Position numbers and translations under genes: made by a program | The notes under the pieces: model-generated | What the model was told of the DNA's origin: nothing | The model's database searches: none | The model's input: the letters and a program-made list of their open reading frames with translations, nothing else | Assembly (NCBI RefSeq): GCF_003672135.1 | Contig: NC_039514.1 | Location: 13,257,787-13,321,786, forward strand | DNA length: 64,000 nucleotides | Origin: Ooceraea biroi | Lineage: Eukaryota > Arthropoda > Insecta > Hymenoptera > Formicidae | Direction of reading: 5' to 3' | Part shown: positions 41,641-54,055 of the stretch, in pieces | Layout: every line of letters starts with the position of its first letter | Numbering within the stretch: the first letter of the stretch is position 1

Positions 41641-42707
41641 CAATATAAAAAAAATTATTTGCTTAGAGAAAGCAGAAGGAAGAAGAGAGGGGAAAGAAAG
41701 ATTATATTTATATATACGAAGCACAACAGAGAATAGATGATTATACAAATATTAAAGTACAAAGTTAAATAATGAGGCGAAGCTGGTCAACAATTGACGC
41801 ACTGCAAAAAGCCAAAGAAATTATAACGCGACATTGCAAAAAAAGATATATTTGCAGTGCTGTGATGTAAAGTATCGATGTAAAAAATGCATTTATTAGT
41901 ATTACGTGACCGAAGATTATGCGTGCATTAAGAAAGAAGAATTTTCGAATGTATTTGCAAATCATAATACGCAATTACTTGAAAAACTGTAGATTAATTT
42001 GATACAACGATGCCAATGAAATCGTACATCTGATAACGTATGTAAGTATATAAGTTAAATCATGACATATAAAGTTTTACAAACTTCGATACCAACTCTT
42101 CAAAAATGTAAAAAAGCGAAAATTTATTTAAAGTTTAGATAATAATACCAGAGCACTGAAAAAAGATTAAAACTTCTGCATACACTTAATACCAACTATT
42201 ATAATATATGATTATAAAACTGTCGGCACAATAAAAAAATCTCACTCGCTCCTGTTCCTAAAAAGAATCATTTAGTCACTGCAAAAACCCGCGGGCAATC
42301 ATCTCCGTTCTCACTCGCGCATTGGTGTACTCGGCATTAACGAATCCGTTAATTACGTGCTCCTGTCCTCCTAATTATTTCAGCCTCGGCCGATGCGCGC
42401 AACGCCGGGCGGCGAATTAAGTGTGCGCGCGTGACGTGGCGAGGTCGCGCAAGGCGAGCAACCTCACGCTCGTATACGCTCACGGCACGCACACGCCCGA
42501 CTGCTTACGCACGCTCGCGGTTGGTCAATCGAGCGAACGCGTGTGCGCCGTGTCGCGTGGCTCTGGAAACCGGGGAACACCTATCGAAGCGGCCGTTGCA
42601 TTAAGGTATACCCACATCCTGTGGATGAGGGTTGCTCGTCAGGTGTACTCATGGTATGTTTGATGAAACATCTGGTAATATTATAATATCTGGTAATATT
42701 ATATTAT

Positions 42708-43019
42708 GTGGAGCAAACAACAGCATATTATCTGCTTTCTTATGGTACATTGAATTTTTCTATGGCTCGCATTATTCGTAACCTTAGTCACTTGATTGAT
42801 CCTATTTTGGCTGCTCAATTTCCGCTTTTATTAAAAATCAATTATACTATAGAAATTGGGAAATATGTGCAAGCTTGGCGGAAAACGTCGGCTTGCAATG
42901 TTGAAGAATTTCTGATTAATTCAAGTCCATCAGAAATTCAACGCCACAAAAGATCGTTTTCTCTTCGCAGAATCACATTTCTTCTAAAAAGATCCTTAAA
43001 ACTACCTCCAATCTTTTAG
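42708..43019 (+). other. 103-codon ORF, unassigned, possibly a transposon relic
   Basis: Open frame without an initial ATG (GTG at 42708, first ATG at 42762) containing MARIIRNLSHLIDPILAAQF and a basic C-terminus. A second open frame follows in another register (43034-43249). The arrangement would suit a decayed coding sequence, but no motif identifies it. Confidence 0.15.
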
Positions 43020-45262
43020 AAGAAGGAAAACTTTTGCTGTTAATACTCGGAACTACGAGTTTAATCAACTTTTTTCGCCAGTCCACATTTTTGCTTTCGT
43101 TCGTCGCGCTAACGATCCGTCGCAGGATCGCGAAACATACGCTTCAAGAATTTAATCAGTGGAGTGCTGGAACGGTTCTGGCTCGCGTGAATCCCGGATC
43201 TATGATGTCAGACGTGAGGCAGTCGGAACGCTTTCGTTCACGTGTGTGAACGGACCTTAAGCGTGACAGCGCGGTGGCATTCCAACCGGTAACTCCTGTT
43301 CGCGGGGCCTACAAGGATAGAAAGGTGTCTGGCCGGTGTAGACTGCTCTGCGGCACTCGGAGCAGTTTGCCTCGTGGACGCCCGGCCGCATATACAGCGT
43401 GATCAACAAACAGCGATCCCTAGAAAACGACACCCCGAGGCGTTGGAAAGTAGCGGTTCTCCAAGCCCACATGATCTCGCGCCAATTCTATTTCGCGTGT
43501 TATGTCCTCCCACCTTGTCGTCCATCGCGTGAAGCATCCAACGCGCAGAAGTAGCCTTCTGCCCGCGGGAATCCAACGCGGGAGTGCGATAGTTTCCTAA
43601 AACGAGTGTACCGCGCTCGTAAGACACCCCTCCGTCGCGGAAACGGACTTCTAATAATAGATCTGTCATTATCTCTGACCTAGCTTACTCCGCATATGAA
43701 TACTCCTTAATGAAACATTCTGCGCAAGGTAGCTTTCGCAGCCCGTCGATGAATCTCGATAAGCAAAACAGGAAAATCGCACGCGATAAACCAGTTTCGA
43801 TTATGCATATCAGAGCGCGGAAAAAGAGGGAGGGGAAGGAAAGAAAAAGAGATGCGTCCGGCAGAAAGCGATATTGATGGACGGACGCTGCTTCGCAGCA
43901 CCTGCTGATAGTGATCCACGTCGGGGGTGCCAGGAGATACCGCAGACTGCGTGCGAGCGGCATATCGGGGGTTAATTAGCGGAGGCACGCATGGAAATCA
44001 GAGGCTCGGCTTATCAGATTTCGGCAATGATATTTCACTGCGATCCGAGGAGACGTCGTTACGGCATTCCGAGCGTTAACTCTTGAGAGCGCGAGCTCAT
44101 TACGGTTGGAAAGGTGTCTGGTAGGTACGATCGATCCAAACGGGCGAAGCGGTTTGCCTTAACGATTTGTACAGAGCCATCAACAAGAAACGTGCCGCGA
44201 ATAGCTGTGCTGGTGATCGCCAGGGGAAATAAACGATTACTCAGCCGTGACGGTTTGAAATAACTATTACGTAGATATTACCACGAAATATTTCACCAAT
44301 ATTTAAATATATCATTAATATTTTATTTACCCCATCAAACGTTGACACTAAAGAATGAAATGTTGTATTTCCAAACTTGTAGATTGTTTTTAAATCAACG
44401 CTGGCTCATAAAGAAAGGACCTCGAAAACTTTAAAGCTCTTAAAGTAATGATTAAATAAAGTTTGAGTATGGAAAACGGACCGTTAAAATTTAGGTGGTA
44501 GCAATGCAAAGTGGGGAACATAATTTAGCCGAATAAAACACCATAATAACCATCATCGTAATTTCTATTAAATAATAAGCCGAGGTGTGCCAGTGCCTAT
44601 ACGGTCGCGCTGCCCCGCAGCGAGGTGTGATCCACCCTCATTAAACAAACCCCTTCACGCACGCACGCACCATCCCGGATGACGGAAGTGAACACCCCGA
44701 CTTTACAGACTCTCTTTGCGATTATGTAGGCAGTGCCACGGCACTTTGTACACCCACGCTCCTTCACGCTCCTCGTCTGTGCGTTATTGTGCGTGCTAAA
44801 GTGCAATAGCGTGGGAACAAAGAGCGTGCGGCCAATCGCGTATAGAATAAAGATCCTTTGAAAAGTATGCGTGTATACCTTCCGGCAAGTTCATCGTTCA
44901 GCCGCCGCGCCATTAAAATTCGTTCGAAATTGATATTGATGCCGATACATCTTCATAACTTCATATACGTCTGATAAACATGCGAATGCATAAGTATTGT
45001 CTGGTGCTACGACGTATTTATCAAAAAACTATCGCGTTCTTTTCTACTTCGGAAAAATCCCGAGTCTCAATCGAAAAACTTTCGAGTCTTTTTCACAAAA
45101 GTATTTGTGATGTTATTTCCCTTCTTTCATTATTTCGCTAAAAATGGTTGACATCGAAGTATCTTTTTCCGAACGACAATGTGTGCAGCATGCAAAATGT
45201 TACTTATTATAAGTCAGCGCAAATATAAATAAATGGTAATATTTATCTCTTTTTCTTGCAGT

Positions 45263-45388
45263 ACACAGAATTATGTATTCGAGGAGGATCAATATTTCTG
45301 TACAAGAAGAAGCCTATCAAGAATGTTCGCTGCGAGCGATAACCGCATATGGCACAATCTTCTGGATTTTACGCTAGTCCTTCAGAAG
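45263..45388 (+). other. Possible internal exon (coding or lncRNA)
   Basis: A strong acceptor context (TTATCTCTTTTTCTTGCAG) is followed by about 126 bp with an open frame (beginning TQNYVFEEDQYFCTRRS) and a fair donor, CAGAAG|GTAACT. All three frames are open for at least 25 codons, so the coding frame is ambiguous. No partner exon was identified. Confidence 0.2.
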
Positions 45389-47865
45389 GTAACTGAGGAT
45401 GTATAGCATATAAAACTGAGGATAAATACTTGTCTGATGATGAGGAAAGTGATAGAATGCATGACACACGGGATTTTCTTGCGGTCTCTTCGCGTTCAGG
45501 ATATATTTAATTCTTACATCCTAACCGCGAACTGCTACGCTAATTTATGCTCCCTCCCTAAGGTGACGACGTAATCATTACCTACGTCTTTGTGTTTTAA
45601 GGCTGTTGATACACCACCTTTAAATATCGCCACTTTTTATTATACTTGAATAGATATCTATGTATATGATATAATAACGAAGAGTGCGAATGATAAATGG
45701 AAACGCAAAACTGCAACTGCATTACTTTAACGTCAGAATTTATTGGCAACATTGTACACGAAGCAACGGGTGATACTTTTTTAATGACCATCTTTCCTTC
45801 CTGCGTGATGAGACTCGGAAATTAATATTCTGTTCTCACGTTGACGTATTCTTCCTTAATCTCCCCTCCGTGTCGTAGCGATGACAGACAGATGAGGCAG
45901 TACGAATTATGGAAAATAAAAAAATCGATATAATGGCAGAGTTATTTATTTAAAAATAGAAAAATAATCATATTTTTAATATTTTGATAAAAATTATTTG
46001 AGATATATTTTATAGGTAATAAGATATTTTAATAATCCTTGTAAAAAATTTTATCTATTTTTCTCTAGTTCTCTCAATTTTATTGAATTGTGCAAAATCT
46101 TCACATCTAGAACCCTCTTTATGATAATTTAATCCAATAATGATTTGATCCAGAATTTTAATTATGCATGATATTTCGTAATCGCGATTTTAAAAAATTC
46201 CATAGTGTCCATAATAGGAAGGGTTAACCTTATTGAAGTTACCCTACTTCTTAAAAAATTTCTCCGTGATATTATCGAAATTCCGAAGCAGAAATGAGGA
46301 TAAGCGAATGGCTTATCATTATTTTCTTTCCTAGTGATATTTCTAATCGTGTAACGAGTCGCCGCCCGCCTCCTCACACGAAGGAAGATGTCCTTTCGAG
46401 TCGGTTCACACGTGGGAGACTCTACGTGGGATTTCCTATAACGAAGCTTGTCACTCTGTGTTACTTGAAACAAACGATGAATCAATATACTATAGCATTA
46501 TGAGGATTCGATCTCGATTTCCTGGAAATGCAAAATACTTTGCAGGCGTATTTTAAAGTTGATCTCTTTGGAAGGAATAATATCGATGCAATCTGCTCAT
46601 CGATGATTATCAAAATACAAATCTTTTAATATTTGATAAGATAATGAATTACGATTTCGTGCAATCAAGTAGTTAATAAAATATATGTCATTATATATTT
46701 ATAGACAAATCAAATAGCTTAAAATAATAATTTAATAAAATTATTAATTATGTTGGAGTCGAGATATACCTTTAAATATTGTATTTATATTCTAATCTAG
46801 CGATCAAGCATTTACATTATATTATTATGTTAAGGCATTTTTTCTACGATATGTGTGAACTTACGATGTACTTTATCGAGTATATGCACTGCAAAGCCAG
46901 TGAGAGGAGTAAATGGCATTGCATGGCAGCAAAGTGCAATGAAATTATAATCAGGTGTGCGTGTTGAGTGTGGGACGCAGGATGTAAATATGTAACGATA
47001 GATGTATCTAGAAATTTGTATAAATATTAAAGTGCGCACTTTCATATGAATATTTAACTTAGTTAATTTGCTAAGTAGAAATGTCATTTTTCGATCGTAA
47101 CTGGCAAGCATTAGACGAGATGGTCAAGTCATACTAAGCAAATTGTTAGACTAGATGGTCAGTCTTTAATTAAGAAGAATCATTTTCTCAAATTCGAGTT
47201 TAGTTAATTTGATTTAGAACACACAATACCCATTTTCCTTGTTGTTCCTCATTATTCAATATTAAAGGAAACGTAAAGTACTTATAATGCGTACCGTTCA
47301 GCCAGATTGTACATTATCAATTTCTTTGACTTTACTGAATATATGCGACACAAACGGTACGGTATGAAATAAATAAATAAACTCATTTACTTCATACTTA
47401 AATGTATGAAATAAATTAACAATAAGGAATATAGACGAAATATTCACAAGTGACACTTTGTATGCTACAAACATTTTAAAGAATTAGGTACAATTAGTAT
47501 AAGTTTTAGACTAATTTATGACTGATACTGTAACAAAGCGATTTTATTTTGTACTTCTGTTTTTATTACATAAAAACATGATTATTGTAGAATATGTTAC
47601 ATTTATTTATATCAATATTAAAGTATTTTTAAGTTAATATTCAAGGGTACTTTCCCGCATTATATTCCGATGTACCGCATCTAAGCGAAGTTTTAATAAA
47701 TTTTAACAACTTTTAACAACTTTTTTGTATTTGTATATATATACATATATACAATTAGTACATTCTTTTACGTCTTTTGTTGGAATTACATACTCTATTT
47801 TGTCATCTGAGTCATCTTCTCAATATATCTCAATTCTAGTCATATGTGTAAAAATTCAAGCTGGT

Positions 47866-47955
47866 TTATAGATCTTGATGCTCATTTTCGATCTCTTCAT
47901 TAAATTGCTCTGGATTTTCATGGTCCCTTTCATGAAGTCCACGCAAAATAATAAA
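47866..47955 (-). pseudogene. Possible degraded tail exon of a further array member
   Basis: On the minus strand an open stretch reads FIILRGLHERDHENPEQF and ends in an acidic tail. It is placed 293 bp beyond the gene B stop and resembles an exon 3 of the array (end of a helix, then E-R and a polar tail). The nearest AG (aaag|G) would put a TGA immediately after the junction in the expected phase, so if related it is broken. Confidence 0.2.
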
Positions 47956-48247
47956 TCACCTTTAAAATGTGAAATCATTTTCGCATATATATTAAATCAT
48001 TAACTAATTATATATCTTCATTATTCATTGCCTTCATATCCAAACAATAGCTTTGTAATACAGTTTTACGATATAACATTTAAAATGTGCGTATAATTTG
48101 CAGATTTCTTAAAACTTTTATTAAAATTACATACCACCAGCAGTCTTGTTTTAATCATTCTTATTATTATCTGTGTATGTATGTAGACGTCAGTTTACTG
48201 GTTCCTCAAATATCTATTCTATTATATTTTTTTATCTTTTTTCTATT

Positions 48248-50302
48248 CTATTCTAATTCTATATCTTCTATTGCTCTGACTGGTCGATATTGCAACACAT
48301 CTACAATAAATATGTACAATCGCATTATATATCTGTGATATAATCTACGTATTGGAGGTCTGGGCATTCCTTCCAGGAGTTGACATGCTTGTACGCAGAA
48401 AACGATGCTTAAAAAAATATAAAGTCATATTTACATATAAGCACAATATAAAAAGGATATGTATGGGTATATAATATTATTCACGTGTGAACCAACAATA
48501 GATATAAATTTTAGTTGTAAGAAAAGAATCGAATTGCTAAAACCATATATATACCGAAAAATTATCAAACACAATTGAATGCACTAATGCTGGTGTTTCA
48601 CACTTTACGTAATTTTGTGATTCTTTCAGAGCACGAAGTAGTTAGAAATATACAGCTAATCGTATATTTTAAAGATATTCGCCGTATATTTATAGATATC
48701 TAATGATTTTTCCAATACATGTATATATAAGGTAATTCCAAGGTAGATAGTCACGCGAGAGAGATGAGCAATCGCTCTAATTTCTCTACTGGCACACAGT
48801 TGTGTTATCACTTAATGTGTGATGAGTTTTAGTTGTGTTTGCAATGGGAGATTTAATGTTATGCAGAAAAGCATAAATGTGAAAATATCTCCATTTTAAG
48901 CTTTACTACCTGCTGAAAATTTGTGTGTGTGTGTGTGTGTTACTATTCCCGCATAAATATCAGAAATATCTGGCTTCAACTGACAGAAATCAAGATATCA
49001 TGTTTATTTAGAGCTCTCCACTGTAGCTAACGTTGTACAGTTTCCATTCGTGCTTGCTATGTTTTATGAAGTACCATGTTCTTGGAATAGTTCGTTACCA
49101 GTGGAATTATTATTATTATATTTTTCTATCAAATTACTCTCTTTGTTTTTAGATATCGAACAAGTACATATTTAGAGCAGGTAATAACTATGGAAAGCGA
49201 AAAAAAAGGATCTGAAAGATGCTATTAACAAGTTTTGTCAAAATCTTTTTTTCTAAAAATATAAGAAGTGCGCGTAGGCCTAATTTTAATCTACAATAAT
49301 TTCTTTTGTTTACATTTAATTAATACAGTTAATTTTATAAAGGTGCACAACTAATTTTATATTCTATGATCATCTCTCCTTGATATAAGGGATAGATGGC
49401 CAAAGTATTTATATTTTTAAACGAATTTTTATGAAGATCGTGTGTGTGTGCGTGCGCGTATTGTTCTAAAAACAGCTATCATGATGGAAAACATTAAAAT
49501 ACTAGCCTATTTTTCGCAAATTTTTTATAGAAAAACAAAGTATCTTTTTGACAGAGAAAAAAAAGTTATGGCCATCTATCCCGAACTTACCCTGCATATA
49601 AACATGTACACGAGACATACATATATGTATTTATTATTATCATTATTATTATTATATATTATATTTGTTGTCTATTGTAGACACATCGACTTACAATATA
49701 ATGCCCAGCGCAGTGTAGAACATAAGTCGCATTATCATATATCCTTTCGTGGGTGTAGCGTAAAGTTTTGTGATATCAAATTTATTTATCGGCATTTCAT
49801 AATCTGACTGATTATATTGAGTATTATTGAAATTTATATCAATTTCTTCAGTTTCATTGAATATTATTAAACGTGTGTACGTTACTTCTGTAACTAGAAA
49901 AATAATTGTAAAAACTTATTATCATTAAATAAGAGTTTTTAATGATATAACAAAGTATTAGACGTAAACTTTAGTTATACAATAAATAAAGGAATGAAAG
50001 AGTCAGAAAAAAAACAAATGTTTGGATTAGGAGCGACCTCACCGATTTCAATGACCTTGACATATATTGTCAAGTACATAGTTCTGACTAACTTGCAAAC
50101 AGAATTAGTTGACGCTGGTTGTTTATTAAGTTATGAACAATCAAAATCAATGAGGTCATAACATTTACTAAAAAGAACAATTATTTAAAATTTATATGTA
50201 ATTAATTAATTATAAATTATAGTAATTAATTATAAATAATAATATTATCATCTTACCGATGACTAAAATTACAAAAATGCAGATTAACATTGCCCTTGTC
50301 AT
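48248..50302 (-). CDS. Gene B of tandem array: small type I single-pass membrane protein, 134 aa, unknown family
   Basis: Coding exons 50302-50257, 49893-49695 and 48407-48248 (TAG at 48248-48250), with donors GTAAGAT and GTAAGTC matching gene C and the same phases (1 then 2). Signal peptide: residues 1-15, MTRAMLICIFVILVI. Ectodomain: about 16-66, acidic, with three N-glycosylation sequons (NET, NNT, NQS). Helix: about 67-92, running from YMIMRLMFYTALGII across the phase-2 junction into FIVFCVQACQLL. Tail: about 93-134, with RPPIRRLYHRY near the membrane and an acidic end, AIEDIELE. The second intron is 1287 bp against 278 and 328 bp in genes A and C, so exon 3 rests on splice phase, an open frame and completion of the helix; this is the least certain exon of the model. 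No clear poly(A) signal was found just after the stop. Confidence 0.65.
48922..48940 (+). repeat. Short (TG)n tract in intron 2 of gene B
   Basis: Nineteen alternating T and G bases, inside the unusually long second intron of gene B. Confidence 0.8.
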
Positions 50303-50505
50303 GGTGTATGTCAATGTTGGATAAAACTCCAGAAAATATTATTAAATTTTGCTTTTTAAAAAGTTTAGAGCCAAAAAGCGGTTATATTTCACTTTTATTT
50401 TATCGATGATTGGTAATGTTGCGATCACATATAATAAATCTGAAATGAACAAAGATGACAACATTTATTTAAACTGACATCAACAATGTGAAAATTCATG
50501 TATGA

Positions 50506-50585
50506 AATTCACGTAACATATAACAGTATTTGTCTGACAGAGCTACAGTTTAATAATACATTAAATAACAAGTATTTATCAAATG
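50506..50585 (-). promoter_or_regulatory. Conserved block upstream of the gene B start codon
   Basis: Minus-strand core TCTGTCAGACAAATACTG, 218 bp upstream of the ATG, homologous to the blocks in genes A and C. Several ATGs lie between it and the coding ATG, so if it is a promoter the transcript still has to be spliced. Confidence 0.4.
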
Positions 50586-50792
50586 TACTCAACGTAAGAT
50601 AAGATTCTATTGTGCAAAATTGACACATATGAAATATGAGAAATATGTAAACGAAATCATATAGCTAAGCTGTTACTGAGTACAGTTAAAAACATTCATG
50701 AATTTAACCGACTTCACATGTAAAAAGTTGATATGGCAAGCATTTTCCTAAAATGTTATTCATATACAGTTTAACACAAATTTATATCTTAC

Positions 50793-50900
50793 CAAATTCG
50801 AATCTACTCAACTCTTATTCCTATGAAGGACACAATAACACTAACTGTCTGGTACATATGAAACTGTATGGTACATACAAAATCCTTAGCTTTTGCCTTA
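50793..50900 (-). other. 5' non-coding exon of gene B (upper edge approximate)
   Basis: Donor G|GTAAGATAT at 50793/50792. The sequence just inside the exon (AGATTCGAATTTG on the minus strand) matches the corresponding parts of C and A. The next acceptor, TTTCTGGAG at 50328-50327, leads to the coding exon carrying the ATG. The transcription start is unknown. Confidence 0.5.
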
Positions 50901-52575
50901 TGTGTTTGACTCGTATTGTTACCGATGTTACGAAAACTTGTTTACCTGAAAGAGGAAAGGAAAAGAAAGTATGGGTAATTATCCGTATATATAAGCAAAA
51001 TATAATATTATTTTAAAGTATGATATGGTTCAGATGATTATGTAGAAACGTGTTTAAATTTAAACGTGTTTAACTAAACTAAATTAAAAAGAGCATATGC
51101 GGAAAATTTGCGATGATAAAGCAAATACCTTTATAATGAAGGAAATATTGATTTATGATCAGATTATCGAAAGCCTAACATACTAAAAAAAAAGGACGCC
51201 GATATTTTAACACGTTGAATTGATAATGTCCAATGCATACGTGTTCGTTATCTGTTATGTTTCTATATACTTTCATTTATAATCTATTCAGTATCTAAAC
51301 ACAAAAATATAATAAACAATTTATTTAGTATATTGGTTGATAACTAACATATCACCACCAATATGCCGACATTATCCAACGATTTCTCAATGTATCTTAT
51401 GTTAGAAATTTTTCTTCTCGTTACTTTTAATATCTTATGTTTTTTATACATTACGGAAATGCAGAGTTTAGGACATAATAGTATCTCGAAATATTACAAA
51501 TTTGTATACATACATCTGTGTCTATATACATATATACTTATATACTTATGTATATGAATAAATACATGTAGGTACATTTCTAACAAATATTGCTTTTGTG
51601 ATATTTCAAATACGTTATACATATATGCACAGTATTTAAAAACAAAGTAACATTTTCAAGGAAAATAAAAACAATGGACATATTATAAATTATATATAAT
51701 ATGTAAATTATAAATAAATTATATATAAATTATATATTATGTATATATAAATTTAAATTTATTAGGCAAAAAACAAAAGAAGTACAAAAATAATGCAAAA
51801 TATAAAATAAAGAGAAACAAGTATAAAATAACAATAGAAACAAATATAAATATAAAATAAAGTATAAAATAAAGTATAAATAATAAAATAACATTTAAAA
51901 ATGTATAGTTATTCATTCATATTTATCGTTATAAAGATTAAATGTAACATTAATAAATTAATATAATCAAGATTGAGTATTGAAAGTCGCGTTCATGTGT
52001 AATCCATTTTTAAAGTAGTATATGTATATACATATATGTATATATATACACATATAAGTACTTATCTGGTGTGTTATATTACATATAATACATGTGAATA
52101 ATACATGTATTATATTGTAATGTCGAATATATATTTTCTTCACCGTATCAGTACTTTTTATATTTATATTTGTACCGTTTACATTTATAAGGAAGTATTT
52201 TATTTTATGAGTAATAATACGTAATTAGCAAATCGCTCTCGTCAAAGTTTTGTAAAAACCCGGATCAATTTTGCATATAGCATTACGGGAGCATTATTAT
52301 AAATTCGCAACAGTGACTGATGTGATTGTGCGATTTGCGACTAATATAATTCAAACTGTTGGCCTGTAAAAATTATGATATTGACAATGATTGTATGTAT
52401 TAATAACAACAAAGGTATTAAAAATATGAAGTTCTTGAAACATTTGAGCAATTATTTTTATTATTTTATTATTATTAATTATTATTAGATATATCTGGGT
52501 ATAAACATAATATAAACAGATTTTACATTATTTTATTTTTATTATTTAAGTGTTTCACTTAAATACAATAACAAA
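50901..52575. other. Interval between genes B and C
   Basis: AT-rich spacer with TATA/ATAT palindromic runs around 51.7 and 52.0 kb. It should contain the 3' region of gene C and the upstream region of gene B. A 64-codon hydrophobic open frame at 51363-51557 (+) is not convincing. Confidence 0.5.
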
Positions 52576-53617
52576 TTACATACCCAGAGTTCTTGCCCAA
52601 TTTACACGATTCTGCCTGCGCTGGGGTTGTTGTCTCCTGTGCTCCTGCTGGAAATGTTGGGCTTGACGTAATTCATATTGTTCTATAACTTGCGGTGGCG
52701 GTGTGTTCCAACGTTCATAAATCCAAATTATGGCCATCCTTATAAATGTAAAACGACTTTTACACGTACACATAATATAAATACATATATATGTATATAT
52801 AAATCTGTAAATACTTTTAATATGTAAGAAGAATATCTTCCAGAATATACAATTAATTATACACTTCTAATTATTTCGCGTCTACAAAGAATCATTGCAT
52901 AAAATTGCATAAAAGCAGCATTAATAGATCCAATTGCAGTTTAGTTCCAAAATAAACATGTAATAATATGGTTTCGCAATTGTTTTTTCTTTTGATTTGT
53001 ATCGTATTATGTGTGTTGTATACATATTTATTTATTTCTTTATTTATTGAAAATGCATTGACTTACATGAATACTGTTAGTATAAGTGTTCCTCCTCCTA
53101 TTATTATTGCAGCTTCGGTGAAATATGGCTTAACTTTTTCTCTAGTAACATCATCTTCTAACGTTTCATTATCAGTCTTATTCTTGTTGTGTCTATTATT
53201 TCTATGAAAGATATATTGTTCTTGAGGGAGTCTTGAGGGATGTGTGAATGATGCTATAATTTTGTATACTGGTACCATTACTAGAAAAATAATTGCAAAA
53301 ACTCATTAGTTGCTGCGTTAAAATTTTACACATATTTTATATATAGGTATAACAAAATATTTATAATTATGTACGACATTGTTTGCTAAAATTTTATTAA
53401 TTGTTTATCTACAATTTGAAGTAAAGGAAATCATATATGTATATATAATAATAATATGATAATATGACGAAATAATGTACAAAAATTTGAGATATTTATG
53501 CGGAAATAAATAAACAAGCAAATGTAATGATTTATAACGATATATAATTAAGAATATAATCTTACCAGAGACTGATAATATTGAGGTAATAAAAATCTTG
53601 AAGCAAATATTTTTCAT
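52576..53617 (-). CDS. Gene C of tandem array: small type I single-pass membrane protein, 142 aa, unknown family
   Basis: Assembled from three coding exons: 53617-53566, 53280-53067 and 52738-52576 (TAA at 52576-52578). Donors are GTAAGAT and GTAAGTC. The first ends in phase 1, the second in phase 2, and the frame stays open throughout. Residues 1-18 form a signal peptide beginning MKNICFKIFITSILSVS. The ectodomain, about 19-73, has two N-glycosylation sequons (NKT, NET) and an acidic stretch. A helix at about 74-96 (AAIIIGGGTLILTVF then MMAIIWIY) is split by the second intron. The tail, about 97-142, begins ERWNTPPP and is rich in Gln and Arg. The minus strand carries AATAAA (TTTATT at 52532-52537) about 40 nt past the stop. 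An acceptor at 53626-53627 lies 8 nt ahead of the ATG, so a 5' non-coding exon is expected. I recognise no homologue outside the array. Confidence 0.72.
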
Positions 53618-53770
53618 TGTGCTCACTAAAATTCGTAATTTCAGAAGATATTATTTTATTTTGTTTTTTAAGACGCTTATTAAGTCTATGAAATCGTTTT
53701 GTATCTTTTCTTCGTTGTATTGTGTGATATCACACAATTATAGGAAAATAACAAATTATAATTGTAAAAT

Positions 53771-53840
53771 TGTGTAATACAATAGTATTTATCTGACAGA
53801 ATTGAAATATAATCTCTTATATCACAAGTACTTCCCGAAT
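53771..53840 (-). promoter_or_regulatory. Conserved block upstream of the gene C start codon
   Basis: On the minus strand it contains TCTGTCAGATAAATACT. A near-identical block occurs upstream of B and A, always about 160-220 bp before the ATG and within the first intron. TCAGA resembles an arthropod initiator, so this could be an alternative promoter or an intronic enhancer. In C it is followed by no ATG before the start codon. Confidence 0.4.
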
Positions 53841-54055
53841 AAGCTTAATGTTAAACAAGACTAGTTTATGCGAAATGACTGTATAAGAAATGTGTACAAT
53901 AAATAGATAAAACTAATACAATTAATCTGTTGTTTAATGTAATTAAAAATACTACTTACCTATATGAATACTGCACACTGAAAATCTCGATACAGCAACT
54001 AGCACATTGAAAAGTTATCTGTCTAGTTTAACGCAAATTCTTACTGATATCTTAC

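Larger units (their letters stand above)
41641..47865. other. Interval between genes A and B
   Basis: Mostly AT-rich, with a more GC-rich island at 42.3-44.3 kb that contains two diverged repeat segments (43310-43420 and 44108-44205). Apart from the weak candidates listed separately, no gene is supported. Confidence 0.45.

Noticed and set aside
45410..45510. Acidic peptide DKYLSDDEESDRMHD resembling a transposase N-terminus
   Set aside because: Only about 35 codons open, with no further transposase motifs nearby.
49442..49807. 121-codon plus-strand open frame
   Set aside because: It lies antisense to exon 2 and intron 2 of gene B, whose structure is supported by two paralogues; treated as a shadow.
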